A stretch of 64,000 nt of DNA. Source: Achromobacter marplatensis (lineage in GTDB: Bacteria > Pseudomonadota > Gammaproteobacteria > Burkholderiales > Burkholderiaceae_B). The DNA is taken from the NCBI RefSeq assembly GCF_002209535.1, contig NZ_NJIG01000009.1:62001-126000 (forward strand), in the 5' to 3' direction. The position numbers and the translations under genes are program-made. The notes under the pieces are model-generated. The model had not been told where the DNA came from. It ran no database searches and worked only from the letters and a program-made list of their open reading frames with translations. Numbering within the stretch: the stretch's first letter is position 1; every line of letters starts with the position of its first letter. Positions 36,740-45,231 of the stretch are shown one piece after another.

Positions 36740-37705
36740 TCAGTAACGCTGTTGCCCGGCCAGGTTCTCTTCCAGGATACGTTCGTACAGCGCATAGCGC
36801 AGCGGATTGATCAGGCCTGCCTGTAATGCTGCCAGCACGCCGCAGCCCGGCTCCTGCCGGTGCGTGCAGTTGTAGAAGCGGCAGGCTTCGATGGGCTGCG
36901 TGAACTCCGGGAAGCCGCGGATGATGTCCTCGCGGGTCAGATGCTGCAAGCCGAATGCCTGGAATCCCGGGGAGTCGATCAGGTCGCCACCCGGCGCCGG
37001 CAGGTGATACAGCCGCGTGCTGGTCGTGGTGTGCTTGCCCATGTCGAGCGCGGTGGAGTGTTCTCGCGTGGCGGCGCCGGCGGTGGGGATCAACGCATTG
37101 AGCAGCGTGGATTTGCCCATGCCGCTTTGGCCCAGCAGCAGGTTGGTGCGGCCGGCCAGGTGCGGTGCCAGCAGGGTATGGACCTTTTCGGGTTCCAGTG
37201 CGCTCAGTTCGATGACGGGCACGCCGAGCGCTGCAATGGGCGCGAGGCGTGCACGCGCGGCGGGCAATTCATCAACAAGGTCGGTCTTGTTCAGGATGAT
37301 GAGCGGCGAGATGCCTGCGCTCCAGGCGCCCGCAAGCGCCCGGCCGGTGAGGTCGTCCGAGAAGGTAGGGCGCACGGCGATCACGATCAGCAGCTGGTCC
37401 ACGTTGGACGCGAATTGCTTGGAGCGCATGTCATCCGAGCGGTACAGCAGGTTGCTGCGCGGCAGGATGGTGTCGATGGCGCCTTCGTCGTTGCCCTGCG
37501 GCGTGATCTGCACGCGGTCGCCCACGGCGGCGCCGGCTTTCTTGCCGCGAGGGAAGCACTTGCGGGTCGAGCCATCGGCCAGTTCCACGGTGTAGTGACG
37601 CCCGTGCGCCGCGATGATGCGGCCCTCGAGCCCGACCGCGGCGGCCGGGGCGCCCGCCGGCGCCTGGTTGGGAGGCTTCTTGCTGCTGTTGTTGCGGGCG
37701 TTCAT
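36740..37705 (-). CDS. rsgA: Ribosome small-subunit-dependent GTPase A
   Basis: The 321-residue protein is a circularly permuted GTPase. An N-terminal OB fold (about residues 27-95) is followed by G4 NKTDLVDE, then G1 GQSGMGKST and G3 DSPGFQAFG. A C-terminal zinc knuckle follows (CRFYNCTHRQEPGC). It matures the 30S subunit and releases factors such as RbfA. Its ATG overlaps the stop of the M48 protease gene by four bases, so the two are translationally coupled. Confidence 0.96.
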   Translation of the reverse strand: MNARNNSSKKPPNQAPAGAPAAAVGLEGRIIAAHGRHYTVELADGSTRKCFPRGKKAGAAVGDRVQITPQGNDEGAIDTILPRSNLLYRSDDMRSKQFASNVDQLLIVIAVRPTFSDDLTGRALAGAWSAGISPLIILNKTDLVDELPAARARLAPIAALGVPVIELSALEPEKVHTLLAPHLAGRTNLLLGQSGMGKSTLLNALIPTAGAATREHSTALDMGKHTTTSTRLYHLPAPGGDLIDSPGFQAFGLQHLTREDIIRGFPEFTQPIEACRFYNCTHRQEPGCGVLAALQAGLINPLRYALYERILEENLAGQQRY

Positions 37706-38952
37706 GCGGCGCCCGCCATCAGGTGGCGGATGCGCTCGGCGGCGGGGGGATGGCTGTCGTAGAAGGCGGAGTGCACGGGGTCGGGAGTCAGCGTAGCGGC
37801 GTTGTCGTCGTAGAGTTTGACCAGCGCGGAGACCAGGCGTTCCGGCGAACTCTGCTCGGCCGCATAGCGGTCGGCTTCGAATTCGTCACGGCGCGAGTAC
37901 CAGCTGGCCAGCGGCGTAAACATGAAAGTGAAAACGGGAATGACCAGGAAGAACAGCAGCAACGCCATGGCATCGTTGCGTCCGCCCAGTTGCGGCATGA
38001 CGCCCAGGTCCACATAGAACCAGGGCTGTTGGGCGATCCAACCCAGGATCGCAAAAAAGCCCAATGCCATGGCGAAACTGAAAATGATGCGCTTGATGAT
38101 GTGGCGCTTGGCGAAGTGGCCCAGTTCATGCGCCAGCACCGCTTCGATCTCATCGCCGTTCAAGCGGGCCAGCAAGGTGTCAAAGAACACGATGCGGCGC
38201 GACCGGCCAAAGCCCGTGAAATAGGCGTTACCGTGGGCAGAGCGGCGCGAGCCGTCCATCACGAACAAGCCATTGAGCGAAAAGCCGCAACGTTGCGCCA
38301 GGCGCTGGATGCGTCCTGCCAGGTCCGGGTCGGACAGCGGGGTGAACTTGTTGAACAGCGGCGCGATGAACATCGGGTAGACGATCAGGAGCGCCAGATT
38401 GAACACGGTCCAAAGCGCCCACGCCCAGATCCACCAGTAAGCGCCTGCGCTGCCCATCAGCCACAGCACCGCAGCGGCCAGCGGCAAGCCCAGCACGGCG
38501 GCTACCAGCAGGCCCTTGGCGGCATCGGCAATGAAGAGCTCGGGCGTCATGCGGTTGAACCCGAAGCGCGCCTCAAGCTTGAATTGCCGCCATAACGTGA
38601 ACGGCAACCCCAGCACGCCCAGCAGCAACGCCACGGCGACCAGCAGCAACATCTGGCGCAGGAAGTCGTTGCTGGTAAGCTGGCCTATCATCAGGTCGAT
38701 GAACTGCAGTCCGCCCATCAGCGTCAGGCACACCAGCAGGATCGCGTCGTAGGTGCGTTCCAGCATCCCCAGCTTGACCCGCGCCACCGTGTAATCCGCC
38801 GCGCGCTGGTGGCTGGACAGCCCGATCCGGTGGGAGAATTCCGCAGGCACCTGGTCGCGGTTGCGAACGACGTGGCGGATCTGGCGTGTGGCCAGCCACA
38901 GGCGTACGGCAATATCGGTCAGCAGGAAAGCAACGAACAGCAATGTGAACAT
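37702..38952 (-). CDS. M48-family (Ste24/CAAX-protease-like) membrane metalloprotease
   Basis: This 416-residue protein has about seven membrane helices and the zinc motif HELGH (AVLAHELGHFAKRH), with the third ligand in RRDEFEADRYAAE. The N-terminal five-helix block and MDGSRRSAHGNAYFTGFG before HExxH match Ste24-type M48 peptidases. In bacteria these degrade misfolded membrane proteins or process peptides; the substrate here is unknown. It is divergent from orn with a 61-base gap and overlaps rsgA. Confidence 0.92.
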   Translation of the reverse strand: MFTLLFVAFLLTDIAVRLWLATRQIRHVVRNRDQVPAEFSHRIGLSSHQRAADYTVARVKLGMLERTYDAILLVCLTLMGGLQFIDLMIGQLTSNDFLRQMLLLVAVALLLGVLGLPFTLWRQFKLEARFGFNRMTPELFIADAAKGLLVAAVLGLPLAAAVLWLMGSAGAYWWIWAWALWTVFNLALLIVYPMFIAPLFNKFTPLSDPDLAGRIQRLAQRCGFSLNGLFVMDGSRRSAHGNAYFTGFGRSRRIVFFDTLLARLNGDEIEAVLAHELGHFAKRHIIKRIIFSFAMALGFFAILGWIAQQPWFYVDLGVMPQLGGRNDAMALLLFFLVIPVFTFMFTPLASWYSRRDEFEADRYAAEQSSPERLVSALVKLYDDNAATLTPDPVHSAFYDSHPPAAERIRHLMAGAA

Positions 38953-39013
38953 GGGCGAAGCGGTCGGCTCAAGAAGGGATGTGCGAAAATCGCGCGTTTT
39001 ATAGGCAAATTAT

Positions 39014-39559
39014 ATGGCTGTGAACGAAAATCGCCTGGTTTGGCTCGACATGGAAATGACGGGCCTGGAACCTGAGAAAGAACGCATCATCGAGGTGGCC
39101 GTCGTGGTGACGGAGCCTGATCTGACGGTCGTGGCCGAAGGCCCCGTGCTGGTGATCCATCAGCCCGACAGCCTGCTTGACGCCATGGACAACTGGAACA
39201 AATCCACCCACGGCAAGAGCGGCCTGATCGACAAGGTCAAGGCATCGACGGTGTCCGAGGCGCAGGCAGAGGATACGCTGTTGGCGTTTCTCGCGCAGCA
39301 TGTGCCGGCCGGTAAATCGCCGTTGTGCGGCAACACCATCAGCCAGGACCGCCGCTTCATGTTTGCTTACATGCCGCGCCTGGAACAGTTCTTCCATTAC
39401 CGCAACCTGGATGTCAGCACGCTGAAGGAACTGGCGCGCCGCTGGGCGCCGGCCGTGTACAAGGGTTTCGAGAAGAAGAGCCGCCACGAAGCGCTGGCGG
39501 ACATTTACGAATCCATCGACGAACTCAAGTACTACCGCGAGCACTTCCTGAAGGTGTAA
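39014..39559 (+). CDS. orn: Oligoribonuclease
   Basis: This 181-residue 3'-5' exonuclease is of the DEDDh family. Exo I is [11 protein letters not shown] (Asp12, Glu14), exo II is [10 protein letters not shown], and exo III is the [10 protein letters not shown] segment with the catalytic histidine. It degrades two-to-five-residue RNA fragments, including pGpG from cyclic di-GMP turnover. Size and motifs match the family exactly. It is divergent from the M48 protease gene; nnrE follows 56 bases downstream. Confidence 0.97.
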   Translation: MAVNENRLVWLDMEMTGLEPEKERIIEVAVVVTEPDLTVVAEGPVLVIHQPDSLLDAMDNWNKSTHGKSGLIDKVKASTVSEAQAEDTLLAFLAQHVPAGKSPLCGNTISQDRRFMFAYMPRLEQFFHYRNLDVSTLKELARRWAPAVYKGFEKKSRHEALADIYESIDELKYYREHFLKV

Positions 39560-39615
39560 GCGGCAGGCAGGGCCGCGGCGTAAACTGGGTAAGCCCCATC
39601 CGCCGCGCCTTCGCC

Positions 39616-40239
39616 ATGCCGTCTTATCCTGTCGCCCAGATTCGCCGCGCCGAACAGCTTGCCCTGGCTTCCGGTCGGGCGCTGATGCCCCTGGCGGGCA
39701 GGGCTGCCGCCGAATTCATCGCTGCCCGCTTTCCTCCTGACCGTACCGTCCTGGCCCTGGCCGGTCCCGGCAATAACGGGGGCGATGCCCTGGAGGCGGC
39801 CACACGTCTGCTTGCCTTAGGGTATGCAGTGAAAGTGCTGTTGCCGACGGACCCGGGCCGCTTGCCCCCTGATGCCGCCCGCGCTTGGGCGGGCTGGCTT
39901 TCTGCCGGCGGACAGACGCAGACCGCGCTGACGCCTGGCGACATTCCCGACATCGTCATTGACGGCCTGTTCGGTATCGGCCTGAACCGGCCGCTGGACG
40001 CGGACTGGCAAGCGCTGGTTGATACCGTCAACAGCTGGAATGTGCCGGTGCTGGCGCTGGATGTGCCCAGCGGCATCGACGCCGACACCGGTGCGGCGCT
40101 GGGGCGGCCGATCCAGGCGCACTGGACGCTGTCCTTCATCGCCGCTACAGCCGGGCTTACGCGCCCCGGCCCCGGCCAGATCGCGGCCGGCGAACGTCAT
40201 GTCGACACGTTGGGAGTGACCCTGTCGCCGGACGCCTGA
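39616..40239 (+). CDS. nnrE: NAD(P)H-hydrate epimerase (YjeF N-terminal domain only)
   Basis: This 207-residue protein starts at ATG 39616. The YjeF_N motifs are [29 protein letters not shown] (catalytic Asp) and [12 protein letters not shown] (potassium and product site). It epimerises the R form of hydrated NAD(P)H for repair. The C-terminal ADP-dependent dehydratase domain found in fused YjeF proteins is absent, so NnrD must be a separate gene elsewhere. It converges on paaX with 7 bases between stops. Confidence 0.9.
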   Translation: MPSYPVAQIRRAEQLALASGRALMPLAGRAAAEFIAARFPPDRTVLALAGPGNNGGDALEAATRLLALGYAVKVLLPTDPGRLPPDAARAWAGWLSAGGQTQTALTPGDIPDIVIDGLFGIGLNRPLDADWQALVDTVNSWNVPVLALDVPSGIDADTGAALGRPIQAHWTLSFIAATAGLTRPGPGQIAAGERHVDTLGVTLSPDA

Positions 40240-40246
40240 CGGCTGT

Positions 40247-41176
40247 TTATGCCGGCCGTCCGCCGAAGCGCGCCGCGATGTCGCCCGCCAGTGGGGCATA
40301 CCGCTCGTTGTCCTGCCCGGCCAACGCCTCCAGATGCGTTTCCGACGCGTCGAACACCTTCCAGTAGATCCGCCCGCAGAGTTCACGCGCGGCATGGCCG
40401 GGCCAGTTGTCGGGCAGCATCGGGCCGGGCAGTTGCGGATCGTGCAGGACGATCCGGCGCCAATTGTGCAGCAGCATGACGCGCACGACGAATGCCTCGG
40501 AAGGCGAGGGCGGTTCTTCCAGCAGTTTTTCCAGCGGGCCGAAGTTGCGCGAGAACTGCCGGTACTGCTCAGCCACGTCGTCCAGGTTCCAGCATTGCGA
40601 AGCCAGACTGGCGATCGGCAGGCCACCTGCGCCGGCCAGGTCGCGCGCGGACAGCACCAGCGCCCGGTCCGGGATGCCGAGCTTTTCAAGGATGTCGTGC
40701 GCCGCCCGCGCCTCGGTGTGCGGATGGGCGAACAGCCCGGGGGCGATCATGCCGAAGCCTTCCCAGACCAGCTCGCGGCGCAATTCCGCCCGCTCGGCCA
40801 GGCCGTTGCCGGTACGCGGCAGCGCGACCAGCGTCCATTCCCCGTTCCAGTCTTGCGCCGCGCCCTCGTAGATGCGCTGCGAGGCGTGCGCGGTATGGCG
40901 CAGCCCTTGTTCGGAAATCAGGTAGAGGCTGCGGCGCCCATGGCGTTCGGACTGCAGCCAGTTCTGGGCGACCAGCCGGAAGACGCTGGTGCGCAGCAGC
41001 CGCTCGTTGATGCCCAGCGGCGCCAACAGCGCGATCAGGTCGCCCAGCCAGATGGCGCCGCCATGGGGGGCGAGCGCGTCCCCCAGCAAGCTGACGCACA
41101 GGGATTTGGCGCGGGGCGGATCGCTTTTCAATAAGCGGGACAGGAAGCGGTCCAGGGGCGACTGAGGGTTTGCCAT
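40247..41176 (-). CDS. paaX: Phenylacetic acid degradation operon repressor PaaX
   Basis: The 309-residue protein has an N-terminal winged helix-turn-helix (about residues 20-95, including GINERLLRTSVFRLVAQNWL), a middle dimerisation domain and a C-terminal PaaX_C region. PaaX represses paa genes and is released by phenylacetyl-CoA, the product of PaaK. It is divergent from paaA across 172 bases that carry two PaaX-like boxes, as in E. coli. The SD before its ATG is weak (AAGG-like). Confidence 0.94.
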   Translation of the reverse strand: MANPQSPLDRFLSRLLKSDPPRAKSLCVSLLGDALAPHGGAIWLGDLIALLAPLGINERLLRTSVFRLVAQNWLQSERHGRRSLYLISEQGLRHTAHASQRIYEGAAQDWNGEWTLVALPRTGNGLAERAELRRELVWEGFGMIAPGLFAHPHTEARAAHDILEKLGIPDRALVLSARDLAGAGGLPIASLASQCWNLDDVAEQYRQFSRNFGPLEKLLEEPPSPSEAFVVRVMLLHNWRRIVLHDPQLPGPMLPDNWPGHAARELCGRIYWKVFDASETHLEALAGQDNERYAPLAGDIAARFGGRPA

Positions 41177-41211
41177 AAGGGGGGCCGCAAGCGGCCGATA
41201 TCGGGATCCGC

Positions 41212-41245
41212 AATATGATACATAAATCCAATGTGATACAGATTT
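41212..41245. promoter_or_regulatory. Two PaaX-like operator boxes (direct repeat)
   Basis: AATATGATAC (41212-41221) and AATGTGATAC (41230-41239) repeat with an 18-base period just upstream of the paaA -35. Both match the first half of the E. coli PaaX motif, WWTRTGATTC, at nine of ten positions as I recall it. Confidence 0.55.
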
Positions 41246-41249
41246 GAGT

Positions 41250-41278
41250 TTGACAATGGTTTTTTTGTATTAAATAAT
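41250..41278 (+). promoter_or_regulatory. Sigma-70 promoter of the paa operon
   Basis: TTGACA (41250-41255, perfect -35) and AATAAT (41273-41278) have a 17-base spacer. The expected start near 41285 leaves a leader of about 65 bases before paaA. Confidence 0.7.
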
Positions 41279-41307
41279 CCGCCTATGACATGACGGCACT
41301 GCGCAAC

Positions 41308-41330
41308 GTTTGCTTTGCGTTTTCGCAAAC
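41308..41330. promoter_or_regulatory. Inverted repeat in the paa leader
   Basis: GTTTGC and GCAAAC flank an 11-base spacer, downstream of the expected start. It could be a second operator (TetR-type PaaR is a candidate by analogy) or an mRNA hairpin. Confidence 0.35.
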
Positions 41331-41348
41331 CGTCTCTAGGAGACAAAC

Positions 41349-42338
41349 ATGTACGCTCAACTCGTCGAAACCGGCGTCAAGCAGGTCAAGACCGCGGACC
41401 AGCTCGAAGGCCGCGAACAGACGTTCCAGCGCCGCATTGACGACGGCGTGCGCATCGAGGCCAAGGACTGGATGCCGGACGCCTACCGCAAGACGCTGGT
41501 GCGCCAGATCTCGCAGCACGCGCATTCGGAAATCGTCGGGATGCTGCCGGAAGGCAACTGGATCACTCGCGCCCCGTCGCTCAAGCGCAAGGCCATCCTG
41601 CTGGCCAAGGTGCAGGACGAAGCGGGCCATGGGCTGTACCTGTACAGCGCTGCGGAAACGCTGGGCGTGTCGCGCGACGACCTGATCGATGACCTGCATG
41701 CCGGCCGCGCCAAGTACTCCAGCATCTTCAATTACCCCACGCTCAGCTGGGCCGACATCGGCATGATCGGCTGGCTGGTCGACGGCTCGGCCATCATCAA
41801 CCAGATCCCCCTGTGCCGCTGTTCCTACGGCCCGTACGCGCGGGCCATGGTGCGCGTCTGTAAGGAAGAGTCCTTCCACCAGCGCCAGGGCTACGACCTG
41901 CTGATGCAGATGTGCCTGCACGGCACGCCCGAACAGAAGGCGATGGTGCAGGACTCGCTGAACCGCTGGTGGTGGCCCGCGCTGATGATGTTCGGCCCGT
42001 CGGACGCCGACTCGCCCAACAGCGCCCAGTCCATGGCCTGGAAGATCAAGCTCTTCTCTAATGACGAGCTGCGCCAGAAGATGGTCGACCAGACCGTGCC
42101 CCAGGCCGAATACCTGGGCCTGACCGTGCCGGATCCCGATTTGAAGTGGAACGCCGAGCGCGGCCACTATGACTTCGGCGAGATCGACTGGAGCGAGTTC
42201 TACGCGGTGCTCAAGGGCAACGGCCCGTGCAACCGGGAACGCCTGGCCGCGCGCGTCAAGGCGCACGAGGACGGTGCCTGGGTGCGCGACGCACTCGTTG
42301 CCTACGCGGACAAGCAGGCGCAGCGCAAGGCTGCCTGA
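41349..42338 (+). CDS. paaA: Phenylacetyl-CoA 1,2-epoxidase subunit A (catalytic)
   Basis: This 329-residue protein starts at ATG 41349 after TAGGAGAC. It is a ferritin-like diiron oxygenase subunit: the [29 protein letters not shown] and [13 protein letters not shown] helices carry the iron ligands (EAGH and EESFH). With PaaC, PaaB and the reductase PaaE it epoxidises the ring of phenylacetyl-CoA. It opens the operon; a 177-base spacer separates it from paaB. Confidence 0.96.
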   Translation: MYAQLVETGVKQVKTADQLEGREQTFQRRIDDGVRIEAKDWMPDAYRKTLVRQISQHAHSEIVGMLPEGNWITRAPSLKRKAILLAKVQDEAGHGLYLYSAAETLGVSRDDLIDDLHAGRAKYSSIFNYPTLSWADIGMIGWLVDGSAIINQIPLCRCSYGPYARAMVRVCKEESFHQRQGYDLLMQMCLHGTPEQKAMVQDSLNRWWWPALMMFGPSDADSPNSAQSMAWKIKLFSNDELRQKMVDQTVPQAEYLGLTVPDPDLKWNAERGHYDFGEIDWSEFYAVLKGNGPCNRERLAARVKAHEDGAWVRDALVAYADKQAQRKAA

Positions 42339-42366
42339 TGAACTCGACCCCGAAGCGCTGCGCGAT

Positions 42367-42494
42367 GCCCCTTCGAAGGGGCGCCGCTGCGAACCGGCCA
42401 AGCCGGCTCCGCGCGGCCGCGCGGGCGCTTCGATAGCCGAGTTTCCAGGTTCATTCTTCCAACCATTGCAGATCAGGGCGCGCGGTGCGCGCCC
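42367..42494 (+). repeat. Palindrome-rich spacer between paaA and paaB
   Basis: The 177-base gap (42339-42515) contains the perfect 16-base palindrome GCCCCTTCGAAGGGGC (42367-42382) and a hairpin with arms GGGCGCGC and GCGCGCCC and loop GGT (42476-42494). No T-runs follow, and I see no gene in it. Confidence 0.6.
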
Positions 42495-42515
42495 CGCATT
42501 CCAAGGATATCCATC

Positions 42516-42800
42516 ATGAGCAAAGACTGGCCTTTGTGGGAAGTGTTCATCCGCAGCCAGCACGGCCTGGCGCACAAGCACGTCGGCAGCCTGCATGCAT
42601 CGGACGCCGAAATGGCGATCAACCACGCCCGTGACGTCTATACCCGCCGCAATGAAGGCCTGAGCATCTGGGTCGTGCGCGCCTCCGATATCTCGGCCAG
42701 CAGCCCCGGTGACAAGGAACCTCTGTTCGAACCGGCCAACAGCAAGGTATACCGGCATCCCACGTTTTTCCCGATGCCCGAAGAAATCAAGCACATGTAA
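42516..42800 (+). CDS. paaB: Phenylacetyl-CoA 1,2-epoxidase subunit B
   Basis: This 94-residue protein starts at ATG 42516 after CAAGGATATCC. WPLWEVFIRSQHGLAHKHVGSLHA and YTRRNEGLSIWVV are the conserved PaaB blocks; the size is normal. PaaB is a small non-catalytic subunit that bridges PaaA-PaaC heterodimers and is needed for activity. paaC follows 15 bases downstream. Confidence 0.95.
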   Translation: MSKDWPLWEVFIRSQHGLAHKHVGSLHASDAEMAINHARDVYTRRNEGLSIWVVRASDISASSPGDKEPLFEPANSKVYRHPTFFPMPEEIKHM

Positions 42801-42815
42801 GGCGGCGGGGGAGAC

Positions 42816-43580
42816 ATGGACAAGACTCTGTTTGAATACCTGCTGCGCCTCGGCGATTCGTCGCTGATCCTGTCGCAGCGCCTGGGCGCCTGGACGGGCC
42901 ACGGCCCCATCCTGGAAGAAGACCTCGCGCTGACCAACACCGCGCTGGACCTGCTGGGCCAGGCTCGCATGTGGCTGACGCTGGCCGGCGAAGTCGAAGG
43001 CGCAGGTCGCGACGAAGACGCGCTGGCCTACCACCGCGACGCGCACCAGTTTCACAACGTGCTGCTGGTCGAACGCCCCAACGGCAACTATGCCGACACG
43101 ATGGCGCGCCAGTTCCTGTTCGACGTGTGGCACTACTTCCTCTTGCAGCGCCTGGAGCAATCCTCTGACGAACGCGTGGCCGGCATCGCCGCCAAGTCGA
43201 TCAAGGAAGTGACCTATCACGTGCGCCGTTCGTCGGACATGGTGGTTCGCCTGGGCGACGGCACGGCAGAAAGCCATGCCAAGATGCAGGCCGCCATCGA
43301 CGACGCCTGGCGCTTCACCGGTGAACTATTCGCCGACGACGCCGTGGATCAGGACGTGGCTGCCCGCGGCATCGGCTGTGAGCTGTCCGCCTTGCGCCAG
43401 CCTTGGCTCGCCCACGTGCGCGAAGTGCTGGAAGAAGCCACGCTGGCCGTGCCGGACGAAACCGCCGCCAACCATCTGGCCTACCGCGGTGGACGCCAGG
43501 GCAAGCACACCGAAGAACTTGGCTACGTGCTGGCAGAAATGCAGTACCTGCCGCGCGCCTATCCAGGAGCCACGTGGTGA
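42816..43580 (+). CDS. paaC: Phenylacetyl-CoA 1,2-epoxidase subunit C
   Basis: This 254-residue ferritin-like structural partner of PaaA starts at ATG 42816 after GGGGGAGAC. LGDSSLILSQRLGAWTGHGP, ALTNTALDLLGQARM and EVTYHVRRSSDMVVRLGDGT are PaaC hallmarks. It stabilises the PaaA active site without a complete metal centre. Its stop overlaps the likely paaD GTG. Confidence 0.95.
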   Translation: MDKTLFEYLLRLGDSSLILSQRLGAWTGHGPILEEDLALTNTALDLLGQARMWLTLAGEVEGAGRDEDALAYHRDAHQFHNVLLVERPNGNYADTMARQFLFDVWHYFLLQRLEQSSDERVAGIAAKSIKEVTYHVRRSSDMVVRLGDGTAESHAKMQAAIDDAWRFTGELFADDAVDQDVAARGIGCELSALRQPWLAHVREVLEEATLAVPDETAANHLAYRGGRQGKHTEELGYVLAEMQYLPRAYPGATW

Positions 43581-44083
43581 ACGCGCTGGCGCCCATTTCC
43601 GCCGACCAGGTCTATGCCTGGCTGCAAGAGGTTCCCGATCCGGAGATCCCCGTGCTGTCCGTGGTGGATCTGGGCGTGGTGCGGGACGTGTCCTGGGATG
43701 GCGAGGCCTGTGTCGTGGTCATCACGCCCACGTACTCCGGCTGCCCGGCCATGCGCGAAATCACGCAGGACATCCAGCAGACGCTGGCGCGCCACGGCAT
43801 CGACGAGGTCCGTGTCGAAACCCGCCTGGCGCCCGCCTGGACGACCGACTGGATGAGTGAGAAGGGGCGCGAAGCGCTCAAGGGCTACGGCATCGCCGCG
43901 CCCGCCGAACGCGCCATCGACATCTCGGGCATCAGCCGCCGCGCCGCCGCGCCCGCCATCGCCTGCCCGCGCTGCGGTTCGCGCGATACGCGGATGGTCA
44001 GCAACTTCGGGTCCACGTCATGCAAGGCGCTGTATCGCTGCGTCGCTTGCCGCGAACCCTTCGATTATTTCAAGACTCACTGA
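43577..44083 (+). CDS. paaD: PaaD, iron-sulfur/maturation protein of the epoxidase
   Basis: From the GTG at 43577 the protein has 168 residues; a GTG one codon upstream is also possible, and AGGAG lies seven bases before 43577. An N-terminal MIP18/DUF59 domain (about residues 10-95) has the conserved DPEIPVLSVVDLG and TYSGCPAM motifs. A C-terminal zinc or Fe-S site follows, with Cys130, Cys133, Cys155 and Cys158 (CPRCG ... CVAC). PaaD is needed for functional PaaE or cluster insertion, the exact step being unsettled. Confidence 0.93.
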   Translation: MNALAPISADQVYAWLQEVPDPEIPVLSVVDLGVVRDVSWDGEACVVVITPTYSGCPAMREITQDIQQTLARHGIDEVRVETRLAPAWTTDWMSEKGREALKGYGIAAPAERAIDISGISRRAAAPAIACPRCGSRDTRMVSNFGSTSCKALYRCVACREPFDYFKTH

Positions 44084-44096
44084 GAGCGGTTTCGAG

Positions 44097-45185
44097 ATGA
44101 GCCAGAACCAATTTCATTCGTTGAAGGTGGCCTCGGTGGCGCGCAATACGCGCGATGCCGTCGTCGTGACCTTCGATCTGCCCGACACGCTGACCGAGGA
44201 ATTCGCTTTCCTGCCCGGCCAGTACCTGACCCTGCGCACCCAGCTGAACGGCGAAGAGCTGCGCCGCTCGTATTCGATCTGTTCGGCGCCGCACGACAAG
44301 CTGCTGCGCGTGGCGATCAAGAAAGTGGACGAAGGCACGTTCTCCAGCTGGGCCAACCAGGAACTGCAGCCTGGCCAGACGCTGGAAGTCATGGCGCCAG
44401 CGGGCAATTTCACGGTCGATTTCTCGCCCGAGAACAAGCGCCACTACGTGGCCTTTGCAGTGGGCAGCGGCATCACGCCGGTGTTCTCGCTGGTCAAGAC
44501 CGCGCTGTCCATCGAACCGGGCAGCAAGTTCACCCTGTTCTTTGGCAACCGCGCTTCCTCGGCGGTGCTCTTTCGCGAAGAGATCGAAGACCTGAAGAAC
44601 CTGTACATGGACCGCTTCTCGCTGGTCTACGTGATGAGCCGCGAATCCCAGGACATCGAACTGTTCAACGGCCGCCTGGACGGGGACAAGGTCGACCAGC
44701 TGATGTCGGCCTGGATGAGCCCCGAAGATATCGATTACGCTTTTGTCTGTGGCCCGCAGACCATGACGGAAAGCGTGGTCGAGCGTCTGCAGGCCCGCGG
44801 TATTCCGAAGTCGAACATCAAGTTCGAGCTGTTCGGCGCGCCCAAGGGGCCGCGTGCGCTGCGCACCGGCCACGAGGCCCGCCAGGCGCCCGGCAAGGGC
44901 CAGTGCGAAGTCACCGTGGTGCGGGACGGCCATAGCCGCAAGTTCGTCATTGAAAAGAATAAAGACAGCGTGCTGGACTCGGCGCTGGCGCAAGGGATCG
45001 AGTTGCCGTATTCGTGCAAGGGCGGGGTGTGTTCCACCTGCCGTTGCAAAGTGGTCGAGGGCGAGGTGGACATGGACGCCAACTTCGCCCTGGAAGACTA
45101 CGAAGTGGCGCGCGGCTTCGTCCTGAGCTGCCAGAGCTTCCCGGTCAGCGACCGCCTGGTCATCGACTTCGACCAGGAAACCTGA
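44097..45185 (+). CDS. paaE: Phenylacetyl-CoA epoxidase reductase subunit
   Basis: This 362-residue protein starts at ATG 44097. An FAD-binding ferredoxin reductase domain (about residues 5-110, with RRSYSICSAP) and an NAD-binding domain (about 115-245, with AVGSGITPVFSLVK) are followed by a plant-type 2Fe-2S ferredoxin domain. Its ligands are Cys307, Cys312, Cys315 and Cys345. It passes electrons from NADPH to the diiron site of PaaA. It follows paaD by 13 bases and precedes paaN by 46. Confidence 0.95.
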   Translation: MSQNQFHSLKVASVARNTRDAVVVTFDLPDTLTEEFAFLPGQYLTLRTQLNGEELRRSYSICSAPHDKLLRVAIKKVDEGTFSSWANQELQPGQTLEVMAPAGNFTVDFSPENKRHYVAFAVGSGITPVFSLVKTALSIEPGSKFTLFFGNRASSAVLFREEIEDLKNLYMDRFSLVYVMSRESQDIELFNGRLDGDKVDQLMSAWMSPEDIDYAFVCGPQTMTESVVERLQARGIPKSNIKFELFGAPKGPRALRTGHEARQAPGKGQCEVTVVRDGHSRKFVIEKNKDSVLDSALAQGIELPYSCKGGVCSTCRCKVVEGEVDMDANFALEDYEVARGFVLSCQSFPVSDRLVIDFDQET

Positions 45186-45231
45186 CCCGGCGCGCGCCAG
45201 GCAGACCTACCTAATTCATTGGAGAGACACA

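Noticed and set aside
41283..43277. 664-codon open frame on the minus strand across paaA-paaC
   Set aside because: It is antisense to well-supported paa genes, with His/Arg/Gln-rich composition typical of a shadow frame.
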